Origin: Pseudohongiella sp. O18
Lineage (GTDB): Bacteria; Pseudomonadota; Gammaproteobacteria; Pseudomonadales; Pseudohongiellaceae
DNA length: 64,000 nucleotides
Direction of reading: 5' to 3'
NCBI RefSeq assembly: GCF_021729085.1
Contig: NZ_JAJSAR010000003.1
Coordinates: 124,001-188,000, forward strand
Below the pieces are notes generated by a model. It had not been told where the DNA came from, made no database searches, and saw nothing but the letters and a program-made list of their open reading frames with translations. A program made the position numbers and the translations under genes. Position 1 is the stretch's first letter. Each line of letters opens with the position of its first letter. Positions 1-8,516 of the stretch are shown piece by piece.

Positions 1-98
1 TGTTCCCCACTGTGGGCTACTGGGGCGATGCTGGTATCTCCGGCAGCACTGAAGCTAACCTGAGAATCGCACGCGAGCACGCAGGTCGTGACGACTGA
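1..98 (+). CDS. C-terminal end of an unidentified protein (partial)
   Basis: An open frame (codons in phase with position 3) enters from outside the window and stops with TGA at 96-98, giving about 31 residues that end in REHAGRDD. The tail contains a GYWGDAGISGSTE segment, which I do not recognise with confidence. The gene converges on aceF, and a bidirectional terminator follows it, which supports a genuine 3' end. Function cannot be assigned from this fragment. Confidence 0.6.
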   Translation, partial: FPTVGYWGDAGISGSTEANLRIAREHAGRDD

Positions 99-145
99 TT
101 GCTATAGAGTCGATGGGAACGGGGCCACGGGCGCCGCTCCCAATC

Positions 146-174
146 AAAAAAAGGGGCCTGAAGGCCCCTTTTTT
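146..174. terminator. Bidirectional Rho-independent terminator
   Basis: The stem GGGGCC / GGCCCC closes a TGAA loop and is flanked by a run of seven A on the left and six T on the right, so it can terminate in both directions. It lies between the convergent plus-strand partial gene and aceF, 24 nt beyond the aceF stop. Confidence 0.93.
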
Positions 175-194
175 GTTTTCTGGCAGTTACCGTC

Positions 195-1901
195 TTACAT
201 CATCAAAAGGCGAATATCTGACAACAGTTCTGCCAGACGCGTTGCGAACAGGCCCGCATCCAGACCATTGACCGCCCTGTGGTCGTAACACAGTGAGAAC
301 GGCAGCATCTGGCGCGGTACGAATTCATTGTTGATGTACACTGGCTTGACCTGGGTTTTTGATACACCCAGAATTGCTACTTCCGGTGCATTCACAATCG
401 GTGTGAATCCCGTACCACCCAATGCGCCAAGGCTTGAAATGGTGAAGCAGGCACCCTGCATGTCTTCTTTGGTCAGACGGCGCTGCTTGGCCTTGTCAGT
501 CAGCTCAGCCAACTCAGCCGACAATTGCCAGATCGACTTCTTGTCAACATCGCGCAGCACTGGCACTACCAGACCGGCTTCGGTGGCAACAGCCACACCG
601 ATGTGGATGTACTTCTTCTGAATCAGTTTTTCACCAGAGGAATGCAGCGACACATTGAACTGCTTGTATTCGTCCAATACTTTGGCACAGGCCTTCAGCA
701 GGAAGGGCAGCGGCGTCAATTTGACACCACGCTTGTCAGATTCCTTGCGCTGGGCATTGCGGAATTCTTCCAGCTCAGTGACGTCGGCTTCATTGAATTG
801 TGCAACGGCAGGAACATTCAGCCAGTTGCGGTGCATATTGACCGCCGTGACCTTGTGCAGCTTGCTCATTGGCACTTCTTCAACTTCGCCAAACTGACTG
901 AAATCGATATCCGGTACCGCGGGAATGCCAGCACCACCACCAGACATGCTGGCAGACGCGGGAGCGCTCAGGCGTGCTTTGACGAATGAGTGGATATCTT
1001 CTTTCTGGATACGACCTTTAGCGCCGGTGCCCTGCACCTGGGTCAGATCCACTCCCAGTTCTCGGGCCAGCTTTCTTACCGCCGGGCCAGCATAAACCTT
1101 ACCGTCGTTGCGGCTGGCTACTTCTTCAGCGAACTCCGCCTGTTTGCGAGCCAGACTCTTGTCACCCGACCCACTTGGGCTGGACGGCTGGCTCACCGGC
1201 TCTGAAGACGATTTGCTCTCTGACTTCTTGTCCTGCTTGTCGGCATCCGCCTTTTCGGCTTTCTTTGCCGGCGCAACGCCTGCAATTTCCAGCTCCAGAA
1301 TTGCGGAGCCTTCGGAAACTTTGTCACCGACCTTCAGCTTCAGCGATTTAACAACGCCACCCTGTGGTGCCGGAACATCCATGGCAGCCTTGTCGGACTC
1401 AAGCGTGATCAGAGCGTCTTCTTTCTGAATCTCATCGCCTTCCTTGACGTGGATCTCGATGACTTCAACATCGCTGTCACCACCAATGTCAGGCACCTTG
1501 ATTGTCTCGACGCGCTTGTCACTGCCTCCAGATTCATCAGCCGGCTCATTATCGTCGGCGGTTTCTGAACTGTCAGCGGCTTCGGATTTCCCGGACTCAT
1601 CTTTTGACTTGGCAGCTTCAGCCTTGTCAGCCTCAGCACCTTTGTCATCAGAATCGGCGGAACCCTCGACGTCCATGGTGACGATTTCATCGCCCTCATT
1701 GACCTGGTCGCCAACTTTCACAGTGATACTCTTGATGACACCCGATTTCGGCGACGGTATCTCCATCGCTGCCTTGTCACTCTCAAGCACCAGCAGCGAA
1801 TCGTTCTCCGCGACTGTGTCCCCTGCCTTGACGAGTATCTCGATAACTTCTACGTCTTTGGTGTCCCCCAGGTCGGGGACTTTTATACTTTCTACAGCCA
1901 C
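195..1901 (-). CDS. aceF: Pyruvate dehydrogenase E2, dihydrolipoamide acetyltransferase
   Basis: The E2 core of the pyruvate dehydrogenase complex transfers acetyl groups from E1 to CoA through swinging lipoyl arms. The 568-residue protein shows two lipoyl domains (about 3-76 and 132-207), each with the ESDKA lipoylation motif (Lys43 and Lys171). They are separated by Ala/Asp/Glu/Lys-rich linkers. A peripheral-subunit-binding domain follows (about 268-306), then the catalytic domain with the DHRAVNG motif (His541) near the C-terminus. E. coli AceF has three lipoyl domains, so this is a two-domain form. It lies 53 nt downstream of aceE on the same strand and is surely co-transcribed. No lpd (E3) gene follows; the next feature is a terminator. 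Confidence 0.97.
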   Translation of the reverse strand: MAVESIKVPDLGDTKDVEVIEILVKAGDTVAENDSLLVLESDKAAMEIPSPKSGVIKSITVKVGDQVNEGDEIVTMDVEGSADSDDKGAEADKAEAAKSKDESGKSEAADSSETADDNEPADESGGSDKRVETIKVPDIGGDSDVEVIEIHVKEGDEIQKEDALITLESDKAAMDVPAPQGGVVKSLKLKVGDKVSEGSAILELEIAGVAPAKKAEKADADKQDKKSESKSSSEPVSQPSSPSGSGDKSLARKQAEFAEEVASRNDGKVYAGPAVRKLARELGVDLTQVQGTGAKGRIQKEDIHSFVKARLSAPASASMSGGGAGIPAVPDIDFSQFGEVEEVPMSKLHKVTAVNMHRNWLNVPAVAQFNEADVTELEEFRNAQRKESDKRGVKLTPLPFLLKACAKVLDEYKQFNVSLHSSGEKLIQKKYIHIGVAVATEAGLVVPVLRDVDKKSIWQLSAELAELTDKAKQRRLTKEDMQGACFTISSLGALGGTGFTPIVNAPEVAILGVSKTQVKPVYINNEFVPRQMLPFSLCYDHRAVNGLDAGLFATRLAELLSDIRLLMM

Positions 1902-1954
1902 TTGGCATGCTCCTGAACGTTAGGTTCAATTCAGATTCTTATTGTTTCTGACCA

Positions 1955-4645
1955 TTACACCGTCATCGGGTTGGGCTTGTCGGTATCGATGCCCATTTCC
2001 TTGATGGCTTTGCTGATCACGTCGGCGCTGACAAGATTCTCTTTGCCCAGCTCTGTCAGTGCTGCCAGCACGATGTAGTTACGATCCACCTCGAAGAACC
2101 TTCGCAGATTCTGACGCGTATCACTGCGGCCAAATCCGTCAGTACCCAGCACCCGGTAAGATGCCGGCACGTATTCGCGAATCTGGTCAGCGTAAATGCG
2201 CATGTAGTCGGTGGCAGCAATCACTGGACCCTGTCCGTCCTGCAGACATTTGGTGACATAAGGCACTTTAGCCTTTTTGCCAGGGTGCAGCATGTTCCAG
2301 CGTGTGACGTCGATACCATCGCGCCGCAGCTCATTGAAACTGGTGACGCTCCATACCTCGACCGGCACTTTGTAGGTGCTGCGCAGCACTGCTGCAGCTT
2401 CACGTACTTCGCGCAGAATTGTGCCACTGCCGATCAGGCGCAATGGCTTGTCGGTCAGGGCCTTGCCACTGACTTTGTATTCTTTCGCCTTGCTGTCCTC
2501 CAGCACGTACATACCCTTGATGATGCCTTCTTCGGCACCTTTGGGCATCTCCGGATGAACATAGTTCTCGTTCATGCTGGTGATGTAGTAATACACGGAC
2601 TCTTTTTCGTGGTACATCCGGCGCAGACCGTCCTGAATGATCACGGCCATTTCATAGGCGTAAGTCGGATCGTAGGTCACGCAGTTCGGAATCGTGGAAG
2701 CCAGCAGATGGCTATGTCCGTCCTGGTGCTGAAGACCTTCACCGTTCAATGTTGTCCGGCCAGCGGTGGCACCGATCAGGAAACCACGCGCCTGCGAATC
2801 ACCAGCTGCCCAGGCCAGGTCGCCAATACGCTGGAAACCGAACATGGAGTAGTAGATGTAAAACGGAATCAATGGGTAATCATTGACGCTGTAAGATGTG
2901 GCGGCCGCCAGCCATGTGGAGAATGCACCGGCTTCGCTAATGCCCTCTTCAAGCATCTGACCGCTCTTGTCTTCGCGGTAGTACATGACCTGATTGGAGT
3001 CGGCGGGATCGTAAAGCTGCCCCACGGCGGAGTAGATACCCAGCTGACGAAACATGCCTTCCATACCGAATGTACGAGCTTCGTCAGGCACGATCGGTAC
3101 AATTCGCTTGCCGATTTCCTTGTCTTTGCACAGTGTGTTCAACATGCGCACGAAGGCCATGGTGGTGGAGATTTCACGTTCACCAGTGCCTTTCAGCTGA
3201 GCGTCGAATGCGCTGATATCCGGCACCGGCAGCGCGTAGCTCTGCGCCCGGCGCTGCGGCACTGCTCCGCCGAGTGCGTCCCGCATTTTGCGCATGTAGC
3301 GCAGCTCCAGCGAGTCTTCCTCAGGTCGGTAGTAAGGCAGATCCTTCAGCTTGTCATCAGGAATCGGAATATTGAAACGGTCGCGGAAGCGCTTGAGCGA
3401 TTCAATGTCCAGCTTCTTGGTCTGGTGGGCGGCATTCTGCGCTTCTGCAGCCGAACCAAAGGCGTAACCCTTGACGGTCTTGGCCAGAATCACGGTGGGC
3501 TTGCCCTTGGTTTCTACGGCCTGCTTGTACGCCGCATACACTTTGAACGGGTCATGGCCGCCACGGTTCAGCGCCATGATGTCGTCATCGGACAGGTGCT
3601 CAACCATTTTCAGCAGTTCGGGGCTCTTGCCGAAGAAGTGCTCACGCGTGTAGGCACCACCACGCCCCCAGTAGTTCTGATACTCACCGTCGCAGACTTC
3701 GTCCATGCGCGCCTGCAGAATACCGTCTTTATCGGCAGCCAGCAGTGCGTCCCAGTGACGACCCCAGACTACCTTGATGACATTCCAGCCGGCACCGCGG
3801 AATACACCTTCCAGTTCCTGGATGATCTTGCCATTACCGCGCACCGGGCCATCCAGTCGCTGCAGGTTACAGTTAATGACAAAAATCAGATTGTCCAGGC
3901 CTTCTCGACCGGCTTTGCTGATCGCGCCGAGTGATTCCGGCTCATCCATCTCACCGTCGCCAAGGTATGCCCAGACTTTGCGGTCTTCGTGTTCCAGCAG
4001 ACCACGCGCCGACAGGTACTTCATGACGTGAGCCTGATAAATTGCCTGCAGCGGCCCCAGACCCATGGAAACGGTCGGGAACTGCCAGTAATCAGGCATC
4101 AGCCAGGGGTGCGGGTAGGAAGACAGACCATTGCCGTCCACTTCCTGACGGAACTTGTCCAGCTGCTCTTCGGTGATACGGCCTTCCAGGTAGGATCGCG
4201 CGTAGATACCCGGCGCGGAGTGTCCCTGGAAGTAAATCAGATCGCCGCCCTGATTCTCGGTTGGACCGCGGAAGAAATAGTTGAAACCTACATCGTACAG
4301 TGTCGCCGATGAGGAGAAAGTGGAAATGTGGCCACCCAGATCGGAATTGTCCTGGTTGGCGCGCATTACCGTCACCAGCGCGTTCCAGCGGATGATGCCG
4401 CGGATCTGACGCTCCATGAACATGTCGCCAGGCATACGGTCTTCGTCTTTGGACGAGATGGTATTGCGATACGGCGTGGTAACCGAAGCATAGGGCAGAG
4501 TCTGGGTGACTCGAGATACTTTATCGGTCAGACGATTGAGAAGAAAGTGTGCCCGATTGGAGCCTTCGTGCTCAATCACTGCGCCAAGGGCGTCAAGCCA
4601 TTCTTCGGTTTCGGTAGGGTTCAGATCATCATTAAGGTCGGTCAT
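1955..4645 (-). CDS. aceE: Pyruvate dehydrogenase E1 (homodimeric type)
   Basis: Thiamine-diphosphate-dependent decarboxylase that feeds acetyl groups to AceF. The chosen start gives 896 residues beginning MTDLNDDLNP, close in length and N-terminal pattern to E. coli AceE (887). Another in-frame ATG lies 9 nt upstream (4654), and neither has a clear ribosome binding site. The thiamine diphosphate motif GDGEMDEPE and the following NCNLQRLDGPVRGNG segment are intact. It is the first gene of an aceE-aceF operon. The upstream region holds a TGTAA-N5-TTACA dyad, a plausible operator. Confidence 0.96.
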   Translation of the reverse strand: MTDLNDDLNPTETEEWLDALGAVIEHEGSNRAHFLLNRLTDKVSRVTQTLPYASVTTPYRNTISSKDEDRMPGDMFMERQIRGIIRWNALVTVMRANQDNSDLGGHISTFSSSATLYDVGFNYFFRGPTENQGGDLIYFQGHSAPGIYARSYLEGRITEEQLDKFRQEVDGNGLSSYPHPWLMPDYWQFPTVSMGLGPLQAIYQAHVMKYLSARGLLEHEDRKVWAYLGDGEMDEPESLGAISKAGREGLDNLIFVINCNLQRLDGPVRGNGKIIQELEGVFRGAGWNVIKVVWGRHWDALLAADKDGILQARMDEVCDGEYQNYWGRGGAYTREHFFGKSPELLKMVEHLSDDDIMALNRGGHDPFKVYAAYKQAVETKGKPTVILAKTVKGYAFGSAAEAQNAAHQTKKLDIESLKRFRDRFNIPIPDDKLKDLPYYRPEEDSLELRYMRKMRDALGGAVPQRRAQSYALPVPDISAFDAQLKGTGEREISTTMAFVRMLNTLCKDKEIGKRIVPIVPDEARTFGMEGMFRQLGIYSAVGQLYDPADSNQVMYYREDKSGQMLEEGISEAGAFSTWLAAATSYSVNDYPLIPFYIYYSMFGFQRIGDLAWAAGDSQARGFLIGATAGRTTLNGEGLQHQDGHSHLLASTIPNCVTYDPTYAYEMAVIIQDGLRRMYHEKESVYYYITSMNENYVHPEMPKGAEEGIIKGMYVLEDSKAKEYKVSGKALTDKPLRLIGSGTILREVREAAAVLRSTYKVPVEVWSVTSFNELRRDGIDVTRWNMLHPGKKAKVPYVTKCLQDGQGPVIAATDYMRIYADQIREYVPASYRVLGTDGFGRSDTRQNLRRFFEVDRNYIVLAALTELGKENLVSADVISKAIKEMGIDTDKPNPMTV

Positions 4646-4717
4646 ATGCGTCATATTCTGTCGGTTGGTTTTGATTATGTGACGGTTGCCGGTCACTTCT
4701 GAATAAATGCCGGCAAT

Positions 4718-4745
4718 TTTGTAAATCAATTACATCTGGCGGCAA
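4718..4745 (-). promoter_or_regulatory. Candidate aceE promoter with operator-like dyad
   Basis: On the minus strand, TTGCCG (4740-4745) and TACAAA (4718-4723) are 16 nt apart, a weak sigma70-like pair. Between and over them lies the perfect inverted repeat TGTAA-N5-TTACA (4720-4734). An operator sitting on a promoter fits a repressor such as the PdhR-type regulators known for aceEF operons, but the sequence is not the E. coli PdhR consensus. The dyad is seen directly; its role is inferred. Confidence 0.35.
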
Positions 4746-4787
4746 ATGCTACCCGTTGGCGACGCAGATTTCAAGTCGGACACGGCA

Positions 4788-4810
4788 TTTTTGTAGTTAG
4801 ACTACAAAAA
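4788..4810. repeat. Perfect 10-bp inverted repeat over the ampE stop codon
   Basis: TTTTTGTAGT and ACTACAAAAA flank a 3-nt loop, so the last codons and stop of ampE form one arm. The T-rich and A-rich arms could act as a weak bidirectional transcription stop between ampE and the aceE promoter region. No separate U-tract follows. Confidence 0.5.
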
Positions 4811-5678
4811 CCAGCATGGACAACACAATGACCCATACGACCTGAGTGCGCAGCAACAGATCCTGCAGTGCCTTCAGCTGGTGCGCAGCCCGCAGCCTCG
4901 ATTCCTGAGCAGTTGCCTCCACGTCATCCAGACCCGCGGCACCGTCGGTCGCCGCCGCCAGCAACGAAAAATTGGCAAGCAGATCCGGTGCCTGCCAGAA
5001 ATGATTGCGCAATGCCCTGAAGGCACCAACAAAATCACCAGCCAGGGCGAAGCTGAATGCCAGAACACGAACCGGCACCCACTCAACGGCCGCCAGCGTG
5101 CGCTCGAACAGGGCAAATTCGTCCACGTCATCCAGCAGGCGACCGTCCCGGAACATGGCCACCAGCAGACAATAGGCGAGCGCGCCGGCTGGCCCGAGCA
5201 GGAAGTAGAAAAACAGCACGGCAAACAGCTTTCGTAATGCCGTGCGCTGCAGGTATGTCATGAACTGGCTATGGATTCTCGCGTAGTCATCAGCCGCGGG
5301 CTCACCAGCCTCCTGCACCAGCGGCTCGACCATCTGGCAGGCGGCTTCGAAGTCACCCGCCTCCCAAAGCTCCAGGTACTGCTCCACCAGGAGGTCCTGG
5401 TTATGTCGCGAGAAACAGTAAAGCACTACCAGCACATGGATACCCAGCGTCAGCAGGCCAAAGAAAACACTCTGGGCGAGCCAGATCAGCAGCAACAATG
5501 GCAACAGCGGCAGGATAACCGCCATCGCCGGAATCAGTGCCCGCCACTCCGGCAGGCGATGGCGATGATTCAGCAGCCAGCGCTGCCAGGCGACAAACCA
5601 GGAATCCACGGCCAGATGGCGATCGCGACGCCAATAGTGATTCAATAACAGGACGATCAGAATTGTCAGGAATTTCAT
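4797..5678 (-). CDS. ampE: AmpE-like inner-membrane protein
   Basis: A 293-residue multi-spanning membrane protein. Hydrophobic segments are visible near 1-12, about 48-85, 150-173, around 200-220, and at the extreme C-terminus. The charged N-terminal stretch HYWRRDRHLAVDSW and the overall layout match the AmpE family, which is paired with ampD. Its start overlaps the ampD stop by 4 nt, so the two are translationally coupled. AmpE has been linked to beta-lactamase induction and envelope sensing, but its biochemical role is unsettled. Confidence 0.85.
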   Translation of the reverse strand: MKFLTILIVLLLNHYWRRDRHLAVDSWFVAWQRWLLNHRHRLPEWRALIPAMAVILPLLPLLLLIWLAQSVFFGLLTLGIHVLVVLYCFSRHNQDLLVEQYLELWEAGDFEAACQMVEPLVQEAGEPAADDYARIHSQFMTYLQRTALRKLFAVLFFYFLLGPAGALAYCLLVAMFRDGRLLDDVDEFALFERTLAAVEWVPVRVLAFSFALAGDFVGAFRALRNHFWQAPDLLANFSLLAAATDGAAGLDDVEATAQESRLRAAHQLKALQDLLLRTQVVWVIVLSMLVFVV

Positions 5679-6214
5679 AGGCAGTTGGCCAGATAACGTG
5701 TCCAGTCAAAGTGGGGGCCTGGGTCTGTCTTGCGGCCTGGAGCGATATCACTGTGCCCTACTATACGCCCAGAGCCGATTGCCGGGTAGTGAGAGATCAG
5801 ATAGCGCGTCACCGTGGCCAGGCGATCGTACTGCTCATCTGTGAAGGGCTGATCATCACATCCCTCTAGCTCGATGCCAATTGAAAACTCGTTGCAGTTT
5901 TCTCGCGTCTCGAAACAGGACTGTCCCGCATGCCATGCTTTCCTGTTAAACGGCACATACTGAATGATAGCCCCATCCCGCCGGATAAGCAGGTGCGCAG
6001 ACACACGCAGGGCTGCAATGTCTGCAAAGTACGGGTGCGCATCGGGTGGCAACTCATTGGTGAACAGCTTGTCGATCCACGGACCGCCGAACTCACCGGG
6101 TGGCAAACTGATATTGTGTATCACCAGCAGGCTTATTTCTTCGCCTGCCGGGCGATCACTGCAATTGGGCGATTGCACCTGCGTGACATCCGCCAGCCAA
6201 TGGTCTGCTATCAA
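5675..6214 (-). CDS. ampD: 1,6-anhydro-N-acetylmuramyl-L-alanine amidase AmpD
   Basis: Cytosolic zinc amidase that removes the peptide from 1,6-anhydro-MurNAc-peptides during wall recycling. The 179 residues carry the expected ligands: His33 (in VIHNIS), His154 (GHSDIAPGRK) and Asp164 (TDPGPHFDW), with Lys162 placed for catalysis. Length and spacing match E. coli AmpD. The start appears to be TTG at 6214, 6 nt after a good AGGAG; the nearby ATG at 6218 is out of frame. Loss of AmpD raises inducer muropeptides for AmpR-controlled ampC; no ampC or ampR is in this window. Confidence 0.95.
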   Translation of the reverse strand: MIADHWLADVTQVQSPNCSDRPAGEEISLLVIHNISLPPGEFGGPWIDKLFTNELPPDAHPYFADIAALRVSAHLLIRRDGAIIQYVPFNRKAWHAGQSCFETRENCNEFSIGIELEGCDDQPFTDEQYDRLATVTRYLISHYPAIGSGRIVGHSDIAPGRKTDPGPHFDWTRYLANCL

Positions 6215-6277
6215 GCATGACTCCTGTCAGATATGCTAAAGTCGCGCACCAGTATAGCACCCGACAGGTAAATCGAC

Positions 6278-7144
6278 ATGAGTCTGGATTCACTGACACT
6301 CCCCAGCGATATCAGCAGCTGCGTCACTCGAGCGCTTGAGGAAGATATCGGTAGCGGTGATATTACGGCAATGCTCATTGACGCCGGTACAGCCGCCCAG
6401 GCGCGAGTGATCAGCCGGGAGCCGGCAGTTGTTTGCGGTATTGCGTGGGCAGAGGAAACCCTGCGCCAGGTCTCCCCGGACATCAAGGCGACCTGGCACA
6501 AGCAGGATGGTGATGAGATCGCGGCCAATGAGACCATGTTGTCATTGAGAGGTCCTGCGCGCGCGCTGCTGACTGCCGAGCGCTGTGTGCTCAATTTCCT
6601 GCAGACATTATCCGGCACAGCCACGCTTGCTCGTCAGTATGCCGCGCTGGTAGCCCATACCCGCGTAACCCTGCTCGATACCAGAAAAACCCTGCCGGGG
6701 CTGCGCACCGCACAAAAATACGCCGTCAGAACAGGGGGCTGCGGGAATCACCGCATGGGCCTGTATGACGCGTTCCTGATCAAGGAAAACCACATCAGTG
6801 CCTGTGGCTCGATTGCCGCAGCCGTGCAGCAGGCCCGCCAGATCGCCCCAGACAGGCCGGTTGAAGTTGAAGTGGAGTCTTTGGAGGAATTCAGACAGGC
6901 CACCGACGCGGCCGCCGACATCATCATGCTGGATAACTTCTCGCTGGAAGATATGCGCACAGCGGTGGTCCGCAATGCGGATCGCGGAAACCAGCGTTGC
7001 AAGCTGGAAGCATCAGGAGGCATCAACCGCGATACTCTGGTAACGGTTGCCGAGACTGGCGTTGACTACATCTCAATTGGCGCCCTGACCAAGGATGTGC
7101 GGGCGATTGATCTATCCATGCGACTGACGATGCAGCAGTCTTGA
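6278..7144 (+). CDS. nadC: Quinolinate phosphoribosyltransferase (nicotinate-nucleotide pyrophosphorylase)
   Basis: Converts quinolinate and PRPP to nicotinate mononucleotide, CO2 and PPi in de novo NAD synthesis. The 288 residues contain the family segments [44 protein letters not shown] and LEASGGIN, which form the PRPP/quinolinate pocket. It is divergent from ampD across a 63-nt gap. The ampD-nadC-pilin neighbourhood is the same as I recall for pseudomonads. Confidence 0.97.
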   Translation: MSLDSLTLPSDISSCVTRALEEDIGSGDITAMLIDAGTAAQARVISREPAVVCGIAWAEETLRQVSPDIKATWHKQDGDEIAANETMLSLRGPARALLTAERCVLNFLQTLSGTATLARQYAALVAHTRVTLLDTRKTLPGLRTAQKYAVRTGGCGNHRMGLYDAFLIKENHISACGSIAAAVQQARQIAPDRPVEVEVESLEEFRQATDAAADIIMLDNFSLEDMRTAVVRNADRGNQRCKLEASGGINRDTLVTVAETGVDYISIGALTKDVRAIDLSMRLTMQQS

Positions 7145-7257
7145 GCAGATTCTGAGCGATCAAGATCGGAGATGTGATGCCCGCGCTGGATGGCGCTCAG
7201 GAGATCGGGAGCCTGACTCGGAGCTGACGCCAGGTTATCCAGGGTTGGGATCAGGCT

Positions 7258-7296
7258 GTCTCCGCCGTCCTGACCGAGGGTCAGGCCGGCGGAGAC
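7258..7296. terminator. Long GC-rich hairpin between convergent nadC and the cytochrome c gene
   Basis: GTCTCCGCCG-T-CCTGACC pairs with GGTCAGG-C-CGGCGGAGAC around a GAG loop: 17 of 18 positions pair. There is no T-run on either side, so it is not a classic intrinsic terminator. It could still act as a transcript 3'-end stabiliser or a bidirectional barrier. The rest of the 170-nt gap shows nothing recognisable. Confidence 0.55.
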
Positions 7297-7314
7297 ATTA
7301 GCTGGAATCGCGGA

Positions 7315-7716
7315 TCAGGACTCCGGCGGAATGATTACGACGGTTTCCATGCTGCCACCGTAGTAGTCCAGGGGCTCTTCACCAGCCGGGAAGCCGGTAA
7401 TCTGCAGGATGTGAGCCAGCACGTTCTGGTAGTCCTCATCCATCAGCGAGCCGGGCATGTCCATCGGCATGGTGCCCAGAATTTCTTCAAACAGGAACAC
7501 CAGCGGCTGGTTGTTGCGGTTGGACAGTGCAGTTTTGTAGAAGTCCGCGTTATGGCACGCTGAGCAGCGCTCTTCAAATATCGGCTGACCCGCTGCGGCC
7601 TGCTCTTCGGTATACACACCATCCGCAATTGTCTTGGGTTGAGCACTCAGACCAAAGGCGGCAACGGCAGCCACGGCTGACACTACAGACAACATACCAA
7701 ACTTGAACTTATTCAT
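7315..7716 (-). CDS. Small periplasmic monohaem cytochrome c
   Basis: From the ATG at 7716, which follows a GGAG ribosome binding site, the product is 133 residues. An N-terminal signal peptide (hydrophobic core AVAAVAAFGLSA) is followed by a haem-binding CSACH motif within about 20 residues. Methionines in MPMDMPGSLM are candidates for the sixth iron ligand. This looks like a class I cytochrome c domain of the cbb3/alcohol-dehydrogenase type. The open frame extends 31 codons upstream, but that part lacks signal features. It is a lone gene between nadC and pilA, so its electron partner is unknown. Confidence 0.85.
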   Translation of the reverse strand: MNKFKFGMLSVVSAVAAVAAFGLSAQPKTIADGVYTEEQAAAGQPIFEERCSACHNADFYKTALSNRNNQPLVFLFEEILGTMPMDMPGSLMDEDYQNVLAHILQITGFPAGEEPLDYYGGSMETVVIIPPES

Positions 7717-7903
7717 AATTGCTACTCCGACACCCTTTGTGTCTTTACGTCTTCTGTTCCCGTTAAACCACGGTAGACCTTGATTCGTCTGATCCGTTGA
7801 CAGTTTCACTATAGAAACATCTGGCTGAACCGTTGCTTAACAGATATCTGCATTCTTCAGGAAGGCCGTAATGTAGCAAAAATACAGCCGACGCGGTAGC
7901 TAC

Positions 7904-8362
7904 TCAGCACAATCCGCTGCCAAGACAACCTGAGTCGTCGTGGGTCTGCCATTGCACCGATCCCGTGGCGGCCTGCCCCAGAAGAATGTAGGTATCTGTC
8001 GCTGCGATACCAGCTGCTGTCCCGGCAGGTGTGACAGTCACCAGAAAATCCTCTTCGTTCATGGAGACAGCGACCGAGTCAACACCGCCGGATGCTGACC
8101 AGCCATCCTGGGAAGGTATATCCGTGCACTGTTCCGCTCCCCGGGACTGAACACAAAGATCCACAGCTGCCCGCGCTGGCGACGCAGCCGCGATCACTTC
8201 TGCAAAACTGGCTCGCGCCGCGTAACTTTGATATGACGGCAGCGCCACAGCTGCCAGAATGCCTACGATGGCGACCACCATCATCAGCTCAATCAGGGTA
8301 AAACCCCTGGCCCGAATGATCTTACGACATCGCGTGAAATAGTTAAGTGTTCCTGTATCCAT
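7904..8362 (-). CDS. pilA: Type IV major pilin (type IVa)
   Basis: The 152-residue prepilin has a 20-residue positively charged leader ending in ARG, then the prepilin-peptidase site [23 protein letters not shown] with Glu5 of the mature protein. The long hydrophobic helix is followed by a globular domain with four cysteines; the last pair (CLGSGLC) matches the C-terminal disulfide loop of type IVa pilins. The leader is longer than the usual 6-7 residues, yet the only upstream in-frame Met has a GGAGG-like site before it. It is divergent from pilB, whose product would power its assembly. Confidence 0.93.
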   Translation of the reverse strand: MDTGTLNYFTRCRKIIRARGFTLIELMMVVAIVGILAAVALPSYQSYAARASFAEVIAAASPARAAVDLCVQSRGAEQCTDIPSQDGWSASGGVDSVAVSMNEEDFLVTVTPAGTAAGIAATDTYILLGQAATGSVQWQTHDDSGCLGSGLC

Positions 8363-8445
8363 ACTCCATCCTCCATGATGACCAAGTCTGCTATGAACGA
8401 GTAAACCTCCGGAATGGCTGAACAGCGCCAGCGCTTCCTCATCGA

Positions 8446-8478
8446 TTTATAGCAGCCGCGACGATTGCCTGCTATACA
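8446..8478. promoter_or_regulatory. Divergent pilA/pilB extended -10 promoters on an inverted repeat
   Basis: A perfect 8-bp inverted repeat TATAGCAG-N13-CTGCTATA (8448-8455 and 8469-8476) contains an outward-facing TGC-TATACA element on the plus strand (toward pilB) and TGC-TATAAA on the minus strand (toward pilA). Each is an extended -10 motif, and each occupies the -35 region of the other, so the two promoters may compete. No sigma54 -24/-12 box, as expected for pilA in Pseudomonas, was found. Confidence 0.5.
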
Positions 8479-8516
8479 ACTGAACAGGGAACCACGATCA
8501 GCACACAGGCGAACTG

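Noticed and set aside
2285-3934. Long plus-strand open frame (549 codons) opposite aceE
   Set aside because: It is antisense to a full, well-conserved aceE, shows no family motif, and is explained by GC-biased third positions of the real gene.
8363-8445. Sigma54 promoter for pilA
   Set aside because: The nearest GG/GC pair (GGCGCTGTTCAGC) has only 9 nt between the dinucleotides and does not match the -24/-12 consensus.
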